From Bacteroidetes bacterium UBA3022 (GTDB lineage: Bacteria > Bacteroidota > Bacteroidia > Chitinophagales > BACL12), in contig DDYY01000007.1 of NCBI GenBank assembly GCA_002346225.1, forward strand, positions 1 to 36,036: a stretch of 36,036 bases of DNA, written 5' to 3'. A program made the translations under genes and the position numbers. Shown one piece after another: positions 34,339 through 36,036 of the stretch. The notes beneath the pieces are model-generated. The model was not told the DNA's origin and searched no databases. It worked only from the letters and a program-made list of their open reading frames with translations. Position 1 is the first letter of the stretch; every line of letters starts with the position of its first letter.

Positions 34339-35208
34339 CTACAGGTAAGATTTCAGCAATTTACTGGTGGACGCTCTGCGCAGCCGGCGGATAGCGCGCT
34401 CTTTGATCTGGCGCACGCGTTCCCGTGTGAGGTCGTAGTTCTCTGCTATTTCATCGAGGTTCATTTGCGGCACACCGTTGAGTCCGAAGTACGCAGATAT
34501 GATTTCCGCTTCCCGAAAACTCAGCACACGCAGCACAGCCGTTATCTCTTTTTTGAGGGAATCGGCCGTAAGTTCCTTATCGGGATTGCTGTCCGAACCA
34601 CTATCGACCAGCATATCCAGCATGGTAGCATCATCGCTTTCATTTCCAACGGGAGCATCCATACTTATATGTCGGTGTCCGCCCCGAATAGCCAGTTCCT
34701 TCAAGTCGCCCTCTTTCATATCCATGGCTGCAGCGAGCTCTTCCAGTGTGGGCTCCCGCTCAAACTCCTGCTCCAGTTGTTGCGATAAACGATTGAGGCG
34801 GGAATAACTGCCTACCTTGTTCAGCGGCATACGCACCAGCCGCGCTTGCTCCACTATAGAAAGCATGATGCTCTGGCGTATCCACCACACAGCATAAGAG
34901 ATAAATTTAAAACCCTTAGTTTCATCAAAACGGCGGGCAGCCTTCATCAATCCTACATTGCCTTCGTTGATCAAATCTGCCAGCGACATTCCCTGCCCCT
35001 GGTACTGCTTGGCAACAGAAACCACAAAACGCAGATTGGCTTTGGTGAGTTGTTCCAGCGCCTCTTCATCCCCCTCTCTGATGCGCCTGGCCAACTCTGC
35101 TTCCTGCTCAGGACTGATTAAATCAATGCGGGCAATTTCGTTCAGGTACTTTTCCAGAGAATCAGCTTCACGGGAAGTAATAGAGGCCGTGATTTTAAGC
35201 TGTCTCAT
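34339..35208 (-). CDS. rpoD: RNA polymerase primary sigma factor (Bacteroidetes sigma-A type)
   Basis: 289 aa. Region 1.2 (SLEKYLNEIARIDLISPEQ), region 2 (ANLRFVVSVAKQYQ, then KGFKFISYAVWWIRQSI with the -7-recognising region 2.4), region 3, and a region-4 helix-turn-helix (LDEIAENYDLTRERVRQIKE) are all present; region 1.1 is absent. This compact form, starting MRQLKI, is the housekeeping sigma of Bacteroidetes and recognises TTG/TAnnTTTG promoters, matching the promoters seen in this window. It is read after pnp on the same strand with a terminator-like hairpin between them. Confidence 0.97.
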   Translation of the reverse strand: MRQLKITASITSREADSLEKYLNEIARIDLISPEQEAELARRIREGDEEALEQLTKANLRFVVSVAKQYQGQGMSLADLINEGNVGLMKAARRFDETKGFKFISYAVWWIRQSIMLSIVEQARLVRMPLNKVGSYSRLNRLSQQLEQEFEREPTLEELAAAMDMKEGDLKELAIRGGHRHISMDAPVGNESDDATMLDMLVDSGSDSNPDKELTADSLKKEITAVLRVLSFREAEIISAYFGLNGVPQMNLDEIAENYDLTRERVRQIKERAIRRLRRASTSKLLKSYL

Positions 35209-35227
35209 AGTGTTGGATTGGTTTAGT

Positions 35228-35268
35228 ATAAAAATACGAAACGAGCTGCATTTTTGTTACAGCTCGTT
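35228..35268 (-). terminator. Terminator-like hairpin between pnp and rpoD
   Basis: On the minus strand, AACGAGCTG pairs with CAGCTCGTT (9 bp; + positions 35268-35260 and 35248-35240), with an 11-nt loop and a T-rich tail (TCGTATTTTTA). It likely ends the pnp transcript, so rpoD would use a promoter close to its start. Confidence 0.65.
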
Positions 35269-35302
35269 CCATAGAGTTTATCCACTATTGTGACCAGGCA
35301 GA

Positions 35303-36036
35303 TCAGGACCCTCCTTCTGAAGGGGCAGGTCTTTCCATGAGTGCCTTTCTCGACAAACGGAATTTACCTGTCTTCTTATCCACTTCCAGCAGTTTCACTT
35401 TCACTACATCGCCTTCCTTGAAGACACCTTCCATGTCTTTCAATCGGGTCCAGCTGATTTCAGAGATGTGCAGCAGCCCTTCCTTTCCGGGAAGGAATTC
35501 TACAAAAGCTCCGAATTCTACAATCTTCTTCACTTTACCTTCGTACACCTCTCCTACATCGGGAGTGGCAGTGATGGACTTGATGCGTGCCTTAGCCGCT
35601 TCAATACTCGCCTTATCGGGAGAAGCAATGTCGATAATACCGAACTCACCCACCTCTTCAATATTGATAGTGGTGTTGGTTTCGCGCTGCATTTCCTGGA
35701 TGATTTTACCACCGGGGCCGATTACTGCTCCAATGAATTCACGCGGAATAGTCAGTTTTTCGATACGCGGAACCATAGGCTTATAGTCTTCCCTTGGTGC
35801 CTGAATGGTCTTGGCCATTTCTCCGAGGATATGCAGCCTTCCTCTTCTGGCTTGTTCCAGAGCCATTTCCAGTACTTCGTAGTTCAGTCCGTCTACTTTG
35901 ATATCCATCTGAGTAGCAGTGATACCGTCGGCAGTACCGGTTACTTTGAAGTCCATATCGCCCAGGTGATCTTCATCTCCCAGAATATCGGAAAGAATAG
36001 CATAGCGCGTCATGCCCGGATCTGAAATCAAACCCA
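35303..36036 (-). CDS. pnp: Polyribonucleotide nucleotidyltransferase (PNPase), C-terminal part
   Basis: Partial gene: the frame is open at the right edge (reads GLISDPGMTRYAILSDILGD), so the ATG at 36031 is not a real start. The visible part covers the end of the second RNase PH domain (LGDEDHLGDMDFKVTGT), the KH domain (VIGPGGKIIQEMQ) and the S1 domain (YEGKVKKIVEFGAFVEFLPG, then LLHISEI). PNPase degrades RNA phosphorolytically from the 3' end and is part of the RNA-decay machinery. The tail after S1 is short (RPAPSEGGS), with no degradosome extension visible. Confidence 0.97.
   Translation of the reverse strand, partial: GLISDPGMTRYAILSDILGDEDHLGDMDFKVTGTADGITATQMDIKVDGLNYEVLEMALEQARRGRLHILGEMAKTIQAPREDYKPMVPRIEKLTIPREFIGAVIGPGGKIIQEMQRETNTTINIEEVGEFGIIDIASPDKASIEAAKARIKSITATPDVGEVYEGKVKKIVEFGAFVEFLPGKEGLLHISEISWTRLKDMEGVFKEGDVVKVKLLEVDKKTGKFRLSRKALMERPAPSEGGS

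Noticed and set aside
1..36036. A novel defence or mobile system
   Set aside because: All sizeable genes are housekeeping, transport, metabolic or exported surface proteins; no nuclease, helicase, reverse transcriptase, toxin, transposase or phage gene was seen.

Overview
This window is a stretch of ordinary chromosome from a member of the Bacteroidota, probably from the Saprospirales/Chitinophagales side, although the exact lineage cannot be read from the sequence. Three signs point there. Several promoters match the Bacteroidetes-type pattern TTG - 19 to 21 nt - TAnnTTTG. The primary sigma factor is the short (289 aa) form without a region 1.1. Three secreted proteins end in a YPNP-type (QPNP in one) type IX secretion (T9SS) sorting domain. 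The tRNA genes do not encode CCA, and Shine-Dalgarno sequences are largely absent.

Layout, left to right. 1-473 is the 3' end of an oligopeptide-type ABC ATPase gene. 528-5733 holds an unrecognised lipoprotein gene coupled to an outer-membrane beta-barrel-like gene, then a geranylgeranyl-reductase-family flavoprotein and a DUF4920-type lipoprotein. 5749-6522 holds tRNA-Lys with its own promoter and terminator, a 15-bp perfect inverted repeat and a 110-bp tandem repeat; this is the only long gene-free stretch. 6523-9900 has a Nif3-family protein, a coiled-coil zinc-ribbon protein and a TPR protein. 9902-16644 has a T9SS cargo protein (-), murB (+), a 2,4-dienoyl-CoA-reductase-type SDR (-), a hotdog thioesterase (+), and an aminotransferase/AbgT transporter pair (-). 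16809-20415 has an exported thioredoxin-like protein, tRNA-Gln, prs, rplY and pth. 20479-23172 pairs a fumarylacetoacetate-hydrolase-family enzyme with a fused E1 alpha/beta 2-oxoacid dehydrogenase. 23256-26227 is a tight GNAT / sodium symporter / PLP racemase-like operon. 26230-30240 (-) is a 1336-aa CotH-kinase / lamin-tail secreted protein. 30350-36036 has trhO, a secreted class-C beta-lactamase-like serine hydrolase, metK, rpoD (-) and the 3' end of pnp (-).

Most genes are housekeeping: translation (rplY, pth, two tRNAs, trhO), nucleotide and one-carbon metabolism (prs, metK), cell wall (murB), transcription and RNA decay (rpoD, pnp), and acyl-CoA or 2-oxoacid catabolism. The accessory part is the set of exported surface proteins. 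I found no CRISPR array, toxin-antitoxin pair, phage, transposase, restriction system or recognisable defence island. I do not claim a new system. The items most worth a second look are the repeat cluster after tRNA-Lys, the lipoprotein/barrel pair, the symporter/racemase operon, the hairpin directly before pth, and the very tight convergent gene junctions.
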